Positions 28,478 through 37,135 of a stretch of DNA of 64,000 nt are shown here, piece by piece. The stretch spans positions 105,242 through 169,241 of the forward strand of contig NZ_NFLI01000008.1 of the NCBI RefSeq assembly GCF_002160825.1. Direction: 5' to 3'. The stretch is from Lachnoclostridium sp. An131. Its GTDB lineage: Bacteria > Bacillota > Clostridia > Lachnospirales > Lachnospiraceae. Under the pieces are notes generated by a model that saw only the letters and a program-made list of their open reading frames with translations, searched no databases and was not told the DNA's origin. Position 1 is the first letter of the stretch; the number at the start of each line of letters is the position of its first letter. A program made the position numbers and the translations under genes.

Positions 28478-29317
28478 TTATGGCATTTCCAGCGTAATCC
28501 GGCCAAGCTTCCCGGAACGGAACTCGTCCAGGAGTATCGCCGCCGCCTTCAGGGTGTCGGCCTCTCCGCCCTTTTTCAGGCAGCCCCTCTTTTTTGCAAT
28601 CTCATAGAGCTGCTCTGCAGGCTCCCGGTCCTCCGGAATCTCGTACCGTTCCTGCAAAACACTTCTGTAGCGCCCATTCAGAAGCTTCAAAAGCTCCAGG
28701 GACAGCTCCTCCGTATTGAGCACCTCTTCCCGGATAGAGCCAATCAGCGCCAGACGGAGACCCACCTCCGGATCTTCAAATCTGGGCCAGAGAATTCCCG
28801 GCGTATCCAAAAGCTCTACCTGCTTATTCAGACGCACCCACTGAGCTCCTCTTGTCACGCCCGGCTTATTTCCTGTCTTCGCACAGGCACGGCCCGCAAA
28901 GCTGTTGATAAACGTAGACTTTCCTACATTCGGAATGCCCGCCACCATAGCGCGGACCGGACGGTTTAAAATTCCTCTCTTCCGGTCGCGTTCCGTCTTC
29001 TCCCGGCACGCCTCCTGGACTGCCGCCTGCACAGCCTTAAATCCGGCTTTGCTTCTGGAATCCAGCTTCACTGCCTGAAAGCCCTTATTCCGAAAATAAG
29101 CGCTCCAGGCCTCATTTGCAGCCTCATCCGCCAAATCCGCCTTATTCAGGAGAAGAAGCCTCGCTTTGTTTTTTCCCATCTCATCGATATCAGGATTCCG
29201 GCTGCTGAAGGGCACGCGGGCGTCTACCAGCTCAATCACCAGGTCTACCAGCTTGATATTCTCCTGCATCATACGCCTGGCCTTCGTCATATGGCCAGGA
29301 TACCACTGTATATTCAT
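28478..29317 (-). CDS. rbgA: Ribosome biogenesis GTPase RbgA (YlqF)
   Basis: Circularly permuted GTPase needed for late 50S assembly, 279 residues. The motif order is permuted: NKADLADE (G4) comes before GIPNVGKSTFIN (G1) and LDTPGILWPRFED (G3). The N-terminus MNIQWYPGHMTKARRMMQEN is the family hallmark. It lies between the two signal peptidase genes, 15 bases from each. Its usual neighbour rplS is upstream across a terminator. Confidence 0.96.
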   Translation of the reverse strand: MNIQWYPGHMTKARRMMQENIKLVDLVIELVDARVPFSSRNPDIDEMGKNKARLLLLNKADLADEAANEAWSAYFRNKGFQAVKLDSRSKAGFKAVQAAVQEACREKTERDRKRGILNRPVRAMVAGIPNVGKSTFINSFAGRACAKTGNKPGVTRGAQWVRLNKQVELLDTPGILWPRFEDPEVGLRLALIGSIREEVLNTEELSLELLKLLNGRYRSVLQERYEIPEDREPAEQLYEIAKKRGCLKKGGEADTLKAAAILLDEFRSGKLGRITLEMP

Positions 29318-29332
29318 AAAAACCTCTTTTTC

Positions 29333-29905
29333 TTACTTCAGAAACCCAAAATGCTCTCCCGGCGAAATGACAAACCAGGCTTTTCCCAGGATATCCTTCT
29401 GATTTACATTTCCAATATCGGCGCTCCGGCTGTCCTCACTGTTGTTCCGGTTGTCGCCCAGCACAAAATACTCATCCTCTCCCAGCGTCACGCCTTCCTC
29501 CGCGAGTCCGGCGTCCTCCATGCTGTCCGTCTGAACCTCTTCAACCAGCACCTCACCGTTTATAAACACACGCCCGCTCTCAATCGTTACCGTGTCGCCC
29601 GGTTTTCCCACGACACGCTTAATATGGTAATGGGCATTCTCATTTCCATTTGGTTTAAATACAATCAGGTCTCCATAATCCGGCGTTTTAAATTCATAAA
29701 TCAGACGGTTCACCAAAACCCTGTCGCCGCTGTAAATCACAGGCTCCATGGACTGGCCCACATTCGTCAGGGTAAAGCCGAAAAACCAGGCCAGCATACA
29801 GCCGATGGCAAAGGCCAGAATCACCTCTCCCACCCACAGCGCTGCTTTCTGGATCACTGTCAGACTGATTTTCTTTTTCCTTCTCCGAAAGCTTAAGCCT
29901 CTCAT
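29333..29905 (-). CDS. lepB: Signal peptidase I (second of two)
   Basis: Second type I signal peptidase, 190 residues. A basic tail (RRRKKK) and one transmembrane helix (~22-42) come first. The catalytic serine is S52 in NVGQSMEPVIYSGD and the lysine is K96 in YHIKRVVGKPGD. The GDNRNNSEDSRS box is present. It is clearly diverged from the paralogue at 27876-28463 but shares the same length and plan. GGAGGAG precedes the ATG. No confident promoter was found between the rplS terminator and this gene. Confidence 0.95.
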   Translation of the reverse strand: MRGLSFRRRKKKISLTVIQKAALWVGEVILAFAIGCMLAWFFGFTLTNVGQSMEPVIYSGDRVLVNRLIYEFKTPDYGDLIVFKPNGNENAHYHIKRVVGKPGDTVTIESGRVFINGEVLVEEVQTDSMEDAGLAEEGVTLGEDEYFVLGDNRNNSEDSRSADIGNVNQKDILGKAWFVISPGEHFGFLK

Positions 29906-29998
29906 AGGTCTCCTCCGGGACTTTTTCCCACATACCGCCGGCGCACAAACGCATTATGCGCCCCTCCTGCGGTACCGCGGCGTTTCCGCCATATACAT

Positions 29999-30029
29999 AA
30001 AAAGGGAGAATTTTCATTCTCCCCTTTTT
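29999..30029 (-). terminator. Terminator of rplS
   Basis: On the minus strand GGGGAGAAT, a GAAA tetraloop and ATTCTCCC are followed by TTTTT. One G is bulged. It starts about 35 bases past the rplS stop and separates rplS from the lepB-rbgA-rnhB cluster. Confidence 0.88.
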
Positions 30030-30064
30030 ATCAAGCCATACTCTGTCCAAAACAGCAGCGAACA

Positions 30065-30412
30065 CTATTTTACCAGCTCTTTTACCTTTGCGCGCTTTCC
30101 TACACGTCCTCTTAAGTAGTTCAGTTTTGCACGGCGAACCTTACCGCGGCGAACCACTTCCACCTTCTCCACGTTCGGAGAATGCAGCGGCCATGTCTTC
30201 TCTACGCCTACGCCATTGGAATTCTTTCTTACGGTAAAGGTCTCGCGGACTCCGCCTCCCTGCTTCTTCAGGACGATGCCCTCGAATACCTGGATTCTCT
30301 CACGGTTTCCCTCTTTGATCTTTCCGTAAACCTTTACGGTGTCTCCCACGTTGAACTGGGGAACCTCAGCCTTCAGCTGCTCAGCTTCAATGTTCTTGAT
30401 AATTTCGTTCAT
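30065..30412 (-). CDS. rplS: 50S ribosomal protein L19
   Basis: bL19 at the 30S-50S interface, 115 residues. Family sequence is plain in [46 protein letters not shown], and [27 protein letters not shown]. Length is normal. In most Firmicutes it directly follows trmD. Here three corrinoid-related genes lie between, and rplS has its own promoter (30575-30603) and a ~155-base leader. Confidence 0.98.
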   Translation of the reverse strand: MNEIIKNIEAEQLKAEVPQFNVGDTVKVYGKIKEGNRERIQVFEGIVLKKQGGGVRETFTVRKNSNGVGVEKTWPLHSPNVEKVEVVRRGKVRRAKLNYLRGRVGKRAKVKELVK

Positions 30413-30568
30413 TTCGTTGTCTCCTCCTTAATTCTGGATGTTCTTACCGCAGAAGCGAAGAGCTCTGCCGGAACCGCACCGGAGGCCGGCACGTATCTGT
30501 TCCTGTCGCCCATACAGGCGCCTCTTCCCGTCTGCCGCGGCAGCGGACCATCTGCTTTTATCACAACG
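30413..30568 (-). promoter_or_regulatory. Structured leader of rplS
   Basis: The ~155-base transcript leader is rich in complementary segments. CTGCCGCGGCAG is a perfect palindrome, TGCCGG and CCGGCA bracket a GC-rich stem, and GAAGAG pairs with CTCTTC to enclose them in a possible multibranch fold ahead of AAGGAGGAG. An autoregulatory L19 leader RNA is known in Bacillus. This could be a functional counterpart, but I cannot match it to that family by eye. Confidence 0.4.
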
Positions 30569-30574
30569 TACACT

Positions 30575-30603
30575 ATTCTACCATATCATCTGCGAAAAAG
30601 CAA
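30575..30603 (-). promoter_or_regulatory. Separate promoter of rplS
   Basis: TTGCTT (30598-30603), 17-base spacer and TAGAAT (30575-30580) on the minus strand, 45 bases past the end of the methyltransferase gene. It lets rplS be expressed independently of trmD. Confidence 0.75.
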
Positions 30604-30647
30604 GCATGTTTTTGCCTGTTCTGCCGGGCTTATTCCGGCTTCCCAGA

Positions 30648-31451
30648 TTACTTTCCCGGCCCGAATATTCCTCTGCGGTAAGCGCTGATATACTCCAGGC
30701 AGTATTCGTCCCGTCCCAGAAGCGCTTCTGCCGCATAGATCACGCCCATCAGACTGCGGTCAGAGGGATCGAGGATCGCGCTGTCCAGACCTGCGTTCAT
30801 GGCCAGAACCGCAAAGCCCTGATTGACCGCCCTCCTGACCGGAAGCTGGAAAGAAACGTTGCTGACAGCCGCCGTGATATGAATATCCGGATATCTTCTG
30901 CGCACTGCTCTTATCACCTCTGCAGCGGTCTCCATGCCGTTTTCAGAGAGGCACAGCATCTCCGCCAGGGGATCTATATACAGACGGGCGGGCGGTATCT
31001 GATAGCTTTCCGCCTTTTCCATAATCCGGTCGAAAACCTTTATCCGGTCTGCCGCATACTTAGGAATTCCCGTATCGTCTGACAGAAGGCAGACAATTCC
31101 CCAGCCTGTGTCTGCAGCCGCCGGAAAAATCTTTTCCAGCTTGCCGCTTTCCCCGGAAACAGAGTTGATAAGTCCCGGCTTCCTGCAATATGGGAGCACC
31201 TCCAGCAGCACCTCAGGGCTGGGACTGTCCAGGGAAACAGGAAGCTCGGTCACATCCTGGATGCAGTCTATCATCCACCTCAGCACCCTGGCCTCCTCTT
31301 CCACGGGAACCGCTGCACAGCAGTCGATAAAGTCTGCTCCCGCGTCCGCCTGAAGCTTTGCCAGCTTCCGGATAAAGTCCGCATCCCGCCCCGCGACAGC
31401 TTCTGCCACCGCCGGTATGGAACCGTTGATTTTTTCTCCTATGATAATCAT
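30648..31451 (-). CDS. Methyltetrahydrofolate:corrinoid methyltransferase-like protein (MeTr/DHPS fold)
   Basis: Pterin-binding TIM-barrel protein, 267 residues, of the AcsE/MtgA/MtvA group that moves methyl groups between tetrahydrofolate and a corrinoid protein. Family hallmarks are IIIGEKINGSIPAV at the N-terminus, DAGADFIDCCAAVP, LPVSLDSPSPEVL, LYIDPLAEML, and AAVSNVSFQLPVR. Dihydropteroate synthase shares the fold but has a different N-terminus. The ATG at 31451 has GGAAAGCG next to it and gives the family start; the open frame to 31511 adds an unrelated extension. It follows DUF2284 by 83 bases and lacks an adjacent corrinoid protein. Confidence 0.85.
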   Translation of the reverse strand: MIIIGEKINGSIPAVAEAVAGRDADFIRKLAKLQADAGADFIDCCAAVPVEEEARVLRWMIDCIQDVTELPVSLDSPSPEVLLEVLPYCRKPGLINSVSGESGKLEKIFPAAADTGWGIVCLLSDDTGIPKYAADRIKVFDRIMEKAESYQIPPARLYIDPLAEMLCLSENGMETAAEVIRAVRRRYPDIHITAAVSNVSFQLPVRRAVNQGFAVLAMNAGLDSAILDPSDRSLMGVIYAAEALLGRDEYCLEYISAYRRGIFGPGK

Positions 31452-31534
31452 CGCTTTCCAGTCTCCCATTCTTTTTCCTGGCTTCCGGCCGGACAGAACC
31501 GGCAGTTCCATTGGCTGGCCGTTCCGGCAGGGCT

Positions 31535-32104
31535 TCAGCCCAGCAGATAGCAGGAGGTATAGGCGATTTTTCCAGGACCGTAGTAATAACCAAGCCCATT
31601 TGCCCTGCAGAGATCGCTTACCATAATGCCATAGGACTCCATCGAGGAAATCTGCTTATCCGGGAACCGGCAGGGCGCGTCCGGATAAGAGCAGGAGGAA
31701 CAGACGGTGCAGCAGCCCACGCCCAGAGCCAGAAGCCCCGGATACTGCCTTTTCAGCATTTCCGCAGCCTTCAGAAACGTTTCCTTATGCCTCTTCTCCG
31801 TCTCCATCATTCCGTCATAGTCCAGGCTGTCCTCCAGCTCTCCGACCGTCTGGACCAGAATGCCCCAGCGGTATCCGCCAATCCTGCTTCTGCACTCCTC
31901 CAGGCTTCCGCAGCCGGGAGGGCAGGCCCAGTTCCCTGCATACATACCGCAGGTATTCTTCTCGCACATCTGCCGCACCGCATCCGACAGTTCAATCGTA
32001 CTGCAGTCCAGCAGGGCCGCCTCTGAAAATCCGCAGGAGAGAGCCAAATCCTTTCCCGCTTCAAATGCCTTTTCTTCCTCTTCATTCCGGAAAAGCAAGC
32101 TCAT
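31535..32104 (-). CDS. DUF2284 cysteine-rich putative metal-binding protein
   Basis: Protein of 189 residues with many cysteines in the DUF2284 pattern: [20 protein letters not shown] and [20 protein letters not shown]. These probably bind an iron-sulfur cluster or other metal. The family recurs in corrinoid-dependent methyltransferase clusters, with no proven biochemical role. AGGAGGTG is seven bases before the ATG at 32104, which overlaps the end of the TrmD-ASKHA gene by 23 bases, indicating translational coupling. Confidence 0.85.
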   Translation of the reverse strand: MSLLFRNEEEEKAFEAGKDLALSCGFSEAALLDCSTIELSDAVRQMCEKNTCGMYAGNWACPPGCGSLEECRSRIGGYRWGILVQTVGELEDSLDYDGMMETEKRHKETFLKAAEMLKRQYPGLLALGVGCCTVCSSCSYPDAPCRFPDKQISSMESYGIMVSDLCRANGLGYYYGPGKIAYTSCYLLG

Positions 32105-34259
32105 CCACAAACACCTCCTGAAACTCCGGTTTCAGCGCCAGCTCCACAAATTCTGTCTCCGCCGCCAGACGGCCGCTTTTTTCATATTCCTCCTGATTTC
32201 GGACTGCAAGCTTCGCTCCTTCGCCAGCTGCGTTTCCTATGGAGCGGATCCTTCCTTCCAGCTCCTTCGGAAACATCCCAATCGCACAGGCGCTGGATGG
32301 ATTCAGATAGTTCCCAAAGGCTCCAGCCAGCTGCACTCTGCTGATCTGCGCCGGCTCTGCCCCTCTCTGGGCGCAGAGCAGACGTATGCCGGCACAGATC
32401 GCTGCCTTTGCCAGCTGAAGCTCCCGGATATCTCTCTGATTCAGATAGACTTCGTCCGTAAAATGCCAGTCCTCTTCCATTCTTCCGCCCTCATCGATGA
32501 TGCCCAGCTTCAGAAAGCAGGCCGCCGCGTCCAGAAGTCCCGAGCCGCAGATGCCCTTTGCCTCTCCCCCGCCGATCACATGGTATGCAGGCCTTCCCTT
32601 TTCAATCCATACACGGTCAATAGCTCCCTCGCTTCCGCGCATGCCGCAGGTAATTTTCGCACCTTCAAAGGCCGGGCCCGCCGCTGTGGAGCAGGAAAGC
32701 AGCCCTTCCCTGTTCCCGAGAACCATTTCCCCGTTTGTGCCGATATCTACCAGAAGCGTCAGGCTCTCCTGCTCCGCGATCCCGGAAGCCAGGATGCAGC
32801 CCGTCGTATCCGCCCCGACAAAGCCTCCGATATTGGCAAGCCACAGAACCTCTGCATGGGGACAGGAGGCCAGCCCGCACTCAGAGGCCGTAAGCCTCAA
32901 GGCCTCTCTGACCTTCGGCTCATATGGTGCTACCACCAGAGAATCCACCGGTATCTCCAGGAACAGATGGTGCATGCAGCTGTTCCCCACCATCGAAACC
33001 TTCACAATCTCCCTGGCGCTTCTTCCACAGTCTTCCGCCGCCTCCTTAAGCAGGCTGTCCACTGCTTCTCTGATGCAGCTGCTTAAAACGGACGCTCCCT
33101 TTTCCAGCGCATAGCTTCCGCGCATGACTACATCCGCGCCATACTGCCTCTGTGGGTTCATCCGGCTCTTCACCGCAAGCTCCTCCCCTGTTGTGCCATC
33201 CATCAGATAGGCAACCACTGTGGTAGATCCTACGTCTACGGCTGCAAGCAGGGGATTCTCCACTTCAGCAGGCAGCTCGCCCGGCGCAAAGGGAACCTCC
33301 CTTTTCTTTCCCGAAGCAAGAATCTGTGCCTCTGCCTTCTTCTTTTCTCCGGTATCTATGCGCATGCCGGGTTCCGCCTTTGTCTGGCATGCCAGGACGT
33401 TCTTTCCATTTACGGTCACTCTGCACTTTCCGCATTTACCCTGGCCTCCGCAGGGAGCGTCCGGCGCGATTCCCGCCGCAATCTCCGCATCCAGAATCGT
33501 CTGTCCCTCCTTCGCCCGAAAACGAAGGCCTTCCCTGACAAAACGAATCTCAAACATACGCTCCTGCTCCTTCCGATAAGCCTCATACAGATCCGGACGC
33601 CGCTCCTTCGTGCGAAGCAGCGACTGCTCCAGGCGCCACTTTTCCACCTTCGCATGATGTCCGGACATCAGAACCGGCGGAACCCTCTTTCCCCGCCACT
33701 CCTCCGGGCGGCTGTACTGGGGATACTCCAGAAGCCCATCCTGAAAGCTCTCAAACTCTGCGGAAGCTTCATTGCTCAATACGCCGGGAACCAGACGGGA
33801 GATGGCGTCAATCATCACCATAGCCGGAAGCTCGCCGCCCGTCAGTACATAATCGCCGATAGACACATAATCTGTCACAATCTCTTCGAGCACCCGCTCA
33901 TCTACACCCTCATAATGTCCACAGAGGAAAATCAAATCCTCCTCCTGCGCGAGCTCTTCCGCCATCGCCTGGTGAAAGACGGAGCCCTGAGGCGTCACAT
34001 ATACTACTCTCGGCTTATGCCCGATGCGCTCTGTCACAGACTGCCACGCCTGATAGACTGGCTCTGCCTGCATCACCATGCCGGCTCCGCCGCCATAAGG
34101 ATAGTCGTCCACCTTCCCATGCTTATTTCCCGCATAATCCCGGATATTCACGGCCTCCAGGCCGATCATTCCCTTCTCTATGGCTCTCCCGGTGATGCTC
34201 GTCCCAAGGCCGTTCCGAATCATCTCCGGGAACAGGGTCAGTACATAATATCTGTTCAT
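32082..34259 (-). CDS. trmD: TrmD fused to a [2Fe-2S]-ASKHA corrinoid reductive activator
   Basis: One open frame of 725 residues joins two unrelated proteins. Residues 1-~230 are TrmD, the tRNA (guanine37-N1) methyltransferase. Visible TrmD features are [37 protein letters not shown], and the knot loop [12 protein letters not shown] at ~133-144. The tail [19 protein letters not shown] runs without stop into M235. There a ferredoxin domain begins, with cysteines 270, 276, 279 and 291 ([10 protein letters not shown] then C). The ASKHA domain follows with [11 protein letters not shown] (~340), [28 protein letters not shown] and [12 protein letters not shown]. The start overlaps the rimM stop as TGATG, with GGAGG ten bases upstream. 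An internal ribosome site at M235 may also give the activator alone. Confidence 0.88.
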   Translation of the reverse strand: MNRYYVLTLFPEMIRNGLGTSITGRAIEKGMIGLEAVNIRDYAGNKHGKVDDYPYGGGAGMVMQAEPVYQAWQSVTERIGHKPRVVYVTPQGSVFHQAMAEELAQEEDLIFLCGHYEGVDERVLEEIVTDYVSIGDYVLTGGELPAMVMIDAISRLVPGVLSNEASAEFESFQDGLLEYPQYSRPEEWRGKRVPPVLMSGHHAKVEKWRLEQSLLRTKERRPDLYEAYRKEQERMFEIRFVREGLRFRAKEGQTILDAEIAAGIAPDAPCGGQGKCGKCRVTVNGKNVLACQTKAEPGMRIDTGEKKKAEAQILASGKKREVPFAPGELPAEVENPLLAAVDVGSTTVVAYLMDGTTGEELAVKSRMNPQRQYGADVVMRGSYALEKGASVLSSCIREAVDSLLKEAAEDCGRSAREIVKVSMVGNSCMHHLFLEIPVDSLVVAPYEPKVREALRLTASECGLASCPHAEVLWLANIGGFVGADTTGCILASGIAEQESLTLLVDIGTNGEMVLGNREGLLSCSTAAGPAFEGAKITCGMRGSEGAIDRVWIEKGRPAYHVIGGGEAKGICGSGLLDAAACFLKLGIIDEGGRMEEDWHFTDEVYLNQRDIRELQLAKAAICAGIRLLCAQRGAEPAQISRVQLAGAFGNYLNPSSACAIGMFPKELEGRIRSIGNAAGEGAKLAVRNQEEYEKSGRLAAETEFVELALKPEFQEVFVDELAFPE
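33555..33574 (-). promoter_or_regulatory. Internal ribosome binding site and ATG at the fusion junction
   Basis: On the minus strand GGAAGGAG (33567-33574) lies nine bases before ATG (33555-33557), which encodes M235, the natural first residue of the ferredoxin-ASKHA part. This is as good as any start site in the window. It suggests that a free 491-residue activator may be made besides the fusion. Part of it is also the coding sequence of the TrmD tail, so purifying selection alone could explain some of it. Confidence 0.6.
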
Positions 34260-34765
34260 CAAAGCAGCCCCTCCGGCACATGGACGAGCATCCGCCCGTT
34301 CTCCAAATCTACCTCAAGAATACAGGACGGAATCGCGGGAAGCAGAATTTCCTTCCCCTCCTCCGTCTCCACCACGTAGACGTCATTGGCCCCTGTCTGC
34401 AGTACATCTGTCAGAATCCCGAGCCTCTGCTCTGTATCATCAAAAACCTCCAGGTCTATCAAATCCACAATAAAATTTTCATTTTCCCCAAGGGGGACAG
34501 CCTGTTCCCGCTTGATCAGCAGATCCCGGCCCCGATATCGCTCCACCTCGTTAATATCCTGAAACTCCTTGAATTTCAGAATCACCTGATTCTTAAAAAA
34601 GCGGACTCCGGTGATCGTAAGCAGCTGATAGTCCTTCCCCGTATCCAGAAAAACCGTCTTCAGCTTCCGAAACCGCTCCGGATCATCCGTAGTCGGAAAT
34701 ACCTTGACCTCTCCCTTAAGGCCATGCGTAGACGAAATCACTCCTACCCGTAAATATGGCTCCAT
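34259..34765 (-). CDS. rimM: 16S rRNA processing protein RimM
   Basis: 30S assembly factor, 168 residues, that binds S19. The N-terminal domain has [29 protein letters not shown]. The C-terminal PRC-barrel has [31 protein letters not shown] and [28 protein letters not shown]. The frame continues upstream to a GTG at 34795, but MEPYLRVGV at 34765 is the family start and has GGAGAAAGG upstream. The stop overlaps the trmD start (TGATG). Confidence 0.95.
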   Translation of the reverse strand: MEPYLRVGVISSTHGLKGEVKVFPTTDDPERFRKLKTVFLDTGKDYQLLTITGVRFFKNQVILKFKEFQDINEVERYRGRDLLIKREQAVPLGENENFIVDLIDLEVFDDTEQRLGILTDVLQTGANDVYVVETEEGKEILLPAIPSCILEVDLENGRMLVHVPEGLL

Positions 34766-34847
34766 ATACGTTTTTATCCTTTCTCCACGGCTCACTGCCT
34801 GCGTGCAAAACAGCGGGTGTTTCCACCCGCCGCCTTTCTCGGAGCTT

Positions 34848-35078
34848 CTACTGAAGAATCTCCACCACTACTTTTTTGTCTTCTTTCGAGGAAGCTGCCT
34901 TTACGACACTGCGGATAGCCTTGGCAATCCGGCCCTGCTTGCCGATGACCTTGCCCATATCCGACGGCGCCACCTTAAGCTCCACAAGAATGGATTTCTC
35001 ATTCTCAGTCTCTGTGACAACGACCTCGTCCGGATGCTCAACCAGTGATTTTGCAATCACCTCTACCAATTCCTTCAT
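34848..35078 (-). CDS. khpA: KH domain RNA-binding protein KhpA
   Basis: Small RNA-binding protein, 76 residues, with one KH domain (ELKVAPSDMGKVIGKQGRIAKAIRSVVKAA). The GKQGR loop is the RNA-binding GxxG motif. KhpA partners with KhpB in Firmicutes and acts in cell-division and RNA control. It lies in its standard position between rpsP and rimM, 12 bases after rpsP. Confidence 0.95.
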   Translation of the reverse strand: MKELVEVIAKSLVEHPDEVVVTETENEKSILVELKVAPSDMGKVIGKQGRIAKAIRSVVKAASSKEDKKVVVEILQ

Positions 35079-35090
35079 GTCCTACCTCGA

Positions 35091-35336
35091 TTATTTCTCA
35101 ACGCCGGCTGCCTTCAGAATCTTGCCAACCACTTCCGTAGGCTGTGCGCCGTTAGCCAGCCACTTCTTAGCTGCCTCCACGTCTACCTTGAAGGTACTCG
35201 GATCAGTGCTCGGATCATAGGTTCCAATCTCCTCGATGAAACGTCCGTCTCTCGGGGATCTGGAGTCTGCTACGATGATTCTATAGAAAGGAGCTTTCTT
35301 CTGACCCATTCTTCTCAATCTGATTTTTACTGCCAT
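35091..35336 (-). CDS. rpsP: 30S ribosomal protein S16
   Basis: bS16, 81 residues, starting [20 protein letters not shown] and continuing [30 protein letters not shown] lies about eight bases before the ATG at 35336. A GTG nine bases further upstream would fall inside this ribosome site, so it is rejected. It follows ffh by about 40 bases in the conserved ffh-rpsP order. Confidence 0.97.
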   Translation of the reverse strand: MAVKIRLRRMGQKKAPFYRIIVADSRSPRDGRFIEEIGTYDPSTDPSTFKVDVEAAKKWLANGAQPTEVVGKILKAAGVEK

Positions 35337-35377
35337 CTCATTCACCTCCGCATTATTATGCTGTAAAATTGTTATAT

Positions 35378-36721
35378 TTAAAAGGGAAATTTAAAGCGTC
35401 CCCTTTTACCGAATTTACCGCCGCCCATCATGCCCGGCATCTGCTTCATCATCTTCCGCATCTGCTCAAACTGCTTCACCAGGCGGTTCACCTCCGCGAT
35501 ATCCACTCCCGCTCCCCGGGCTATCCGGTTCTTTCTGGAGGGATTTAAGATCTCGGGATTACTTCTCTCCTTGGGAGTCATGGACAGAATAATCGCTTCT
35601 GTCCGGGCCATCTTTTTCTCGTCGATGGCGTCCTCAATGTTCTTCATCTGATTTCCCAGCCCCGGCATCATCGCCAGAACGCTGGACAGACCGCCCATCT
35701 TCTTCATCTGGTTCATGCTTTCCAGATAATCGTCAAAGCCGAACTGAGCCTTCTTCAGCTTCTGAGTCATAGCCTTCGCCTTTTCCTCATCCACTGTCTC
35801 CTGGGCCTTCTCAATCAGTGTCAGCACATCTCCCATGCCAAGGATACGGGAAGCCATGCGGTCCGGATAAAACTGCTCCAGATCAGAGAGCTTTTCCCCC
35901 ATACCCACAAACAGAATCGGCTTTCCGGTCACGGCTTTGATAGACAGAGCCGCTCCGCCTCTCGTATCGCCATCCAGCTTGGTCAGAATCACGCCGTCGA
36001 TTCCTATTTTCTCTTCAAATGTGGTTGCCACATTGACCGCATCCTGTCCGGTCATTGCATCTACGGTCAGAAGCGTCTGATCAATCGGAACATTGTCCCG
36101 AATCTCCTGCAGCTCAGCCATCATGTCCTCATCCACATGCAGACGGCCCGCCGTATCGAGAATCACCACATTAAAGCCGTTTTTCCTGGCGTATTCATAA
36201 GCGCCCTTCGCAATATTGACGGGCTTCTGGTTCTCGCCCATCGTGAAGACCTCTACGCCCTGCTTTTCCCCGTTTACCTGCAGCTGCTTGATTGCAGCCG
36301 GGCGGTATACGTCACAGGCTGCCAGAAGAGGCCGTTTTCCCTTTGCTTTCAGCTTGCCGGCCAGCTTCGCGGCCGTTGTCGTCTTACCAGCTCCCTGAAG
36401 ACCCATCATCATAAGAACCGTAATTCCGCCGCTGAGCCTCAGCTCTGTAGTCTCGCTTCCCATCAGGCGGATCAGCTCTTCATGAACAATCTTAATCACC
36501 TGCTGTCCCGGCGTCAGACTGTTCATCACATCTGCGCCTATGGCCCGCTCCTCTACGGCCTTGATAAACTGCTTGACCACCTTAAAGCTTACGTCCGCCT
36601 CCAGAAGCGCCATCTTTACCTCTTTCAAAGAGGCCTTCACATCTGCTTCCGTAAGCCGACCCTTACCGCGCAGGTTTCTGAATACATTCTGTAATTTATC
36701 AGATAAACTTTCAAATGCCAT
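35378..36721 (-). CDS. ffh: Signal recognition particle protein Ffh
   Basis: GTPase of the signal recognition particle, 447 residues. The N domain comes first, then the G domain with [44 protein letters not shown] and [14 protein letters not shown]. The methionine-rich M domain at the C-terminus has [18 protein letters not shown] and [18 protein letters not shown]. It follows ylxM by 33 bases. Confidence 0.98.
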   Translation of the reverse strand: MAFESLSDKLQNVFRNLRGKGRLTEADVKASLKEVKMALLEADVSFKVVKQFIKAVEERAIGADVMNSLTPGQQVIKIVHEELIRLMGSETTELRLSGGITVLMMMGLQGAGKTTTAAKLAGKLKAKGKRPLLAACDVYRPAAIKQLQVNGEKQGVEVFTMGENQKPVNIAKGAYEYARKNGFNVVILDTAGRLHVDEDMMAELQEIRDNVPIDQTLLTVDAMTGQDAVNVATTFEEKIGIDGVILTKLDGDTRGGAALSIKAVTGKPILFVGMGEKLSDLEQFYPDRMASRILGMGDVLTLIEKAQETVDEEKAKAMTQKLKKAQFGFDDYLESMNQMKKMGGLSSVLAMMPGLGNQMKNIEDAIDEKKMARTEAIILSMTPKERSNPEILNPSRKNRIARGAGVDIAEVNRLVKQFEQMRKMMKQMPGMMGGGKFGKRGRFKFPF

Positions 36722-36754
36722 CTACAAATTCTCCACTATTCCATCTGGCGCCGT

Positions 36755-37087
36755 CTACAGATTTTCCAGTATCCCGTCAAGCCGGCGTGTCAGCTCTTCC
36801 CTGTCGGGCTGCTCCGCATCGAGAAGAGAACGCTTCATCTGCTCTACCTGCTCCTTGATGGTCACAAACTTTTCCACCAGATGAAGCTTGGATTCATAAT
36901 CCTGCAGGATTCTGTTGCAGCGCTTCACCAAATCATGAACGCCCTGACGGCTGATTCCCTGCTCCTGCGCCACCTCGCTGAGCGAATAGTCATTGAGAAC
37001 CACGTCCTCATAGATCTGCTTCTGATGCTCTGTCAGCAGTTCCCCATAAAAATCATAGAGGAGAGTCTGCTCCAAAATTTTCTCCAT
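36755..37087 (-). CDS. ylxM: YlxM family helix-turn-helix protein (SRP-associated)
   Basis: Small DNA-binding-like protein of the YlxM/p13 family, 110 residues, conserved upstream of ffh and reported to modulate SRP in streptococci. The sequence EKILEQTLLYDFYGELLTEHQ is followed by a sigma-4-like helix-turn-helix, YSLSEVAQEQGISRQGVHDLVKR. The ATG at 37087 is chosen. An ATG at 37111 lies inside the -10 box, so it cannot be in the transcript. AGGCGGG is about eight bases before the chosen codon. Confidence 0.92.
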   Translation of the reverse strand: MEKILEQTLLYDFYGELLTEHQKQIYEDVVLNDYSLSEVAQEQGISRQGVHDLVKRCNRILQDYESKLHLVEKFVTIKEQVEQMKRSLLDAEQPDREELTRRLDGILENL

Positions 37088-37106
37088 GCTCATCACCCGC
37101 CTGGTT

Positions 37107-37135
37107 ATCATACACTATAAGCAGATGGGTGTCAA
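37107..37135 (-). promoter_or_regulatory. Promoter of the ylxM-ffh-rpsP-trmD operon
   Basis: TTGACA (37130-37135), 17-base spacer and TATGAT (37107-37112) on the minus strand. Transcription would start near 37100, giving an untranslated leader of only about 13 bases. The -35 box overlaps the end of the upstream GNAT gene. Confidence 0.88.

Noticed and set aside
29971..29980. GGTACCGCGG, resembling the T-box core motif
   Set aside because: The preceding bases do not match AGGGTG, no specifier stem is evident, and no plus-strand gene follows for about 10 kb.
29694..30065. A 123-codon minus-strand frame overlapping the second lepB
   Set aside because: It lies across the rplS terminator and the well-supported lepB start, and has no family features.
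37087..37111. ylxM start at 37111
   Set aside because: This codon lies within the -10 box of the operon promoter and would not be transcribed.
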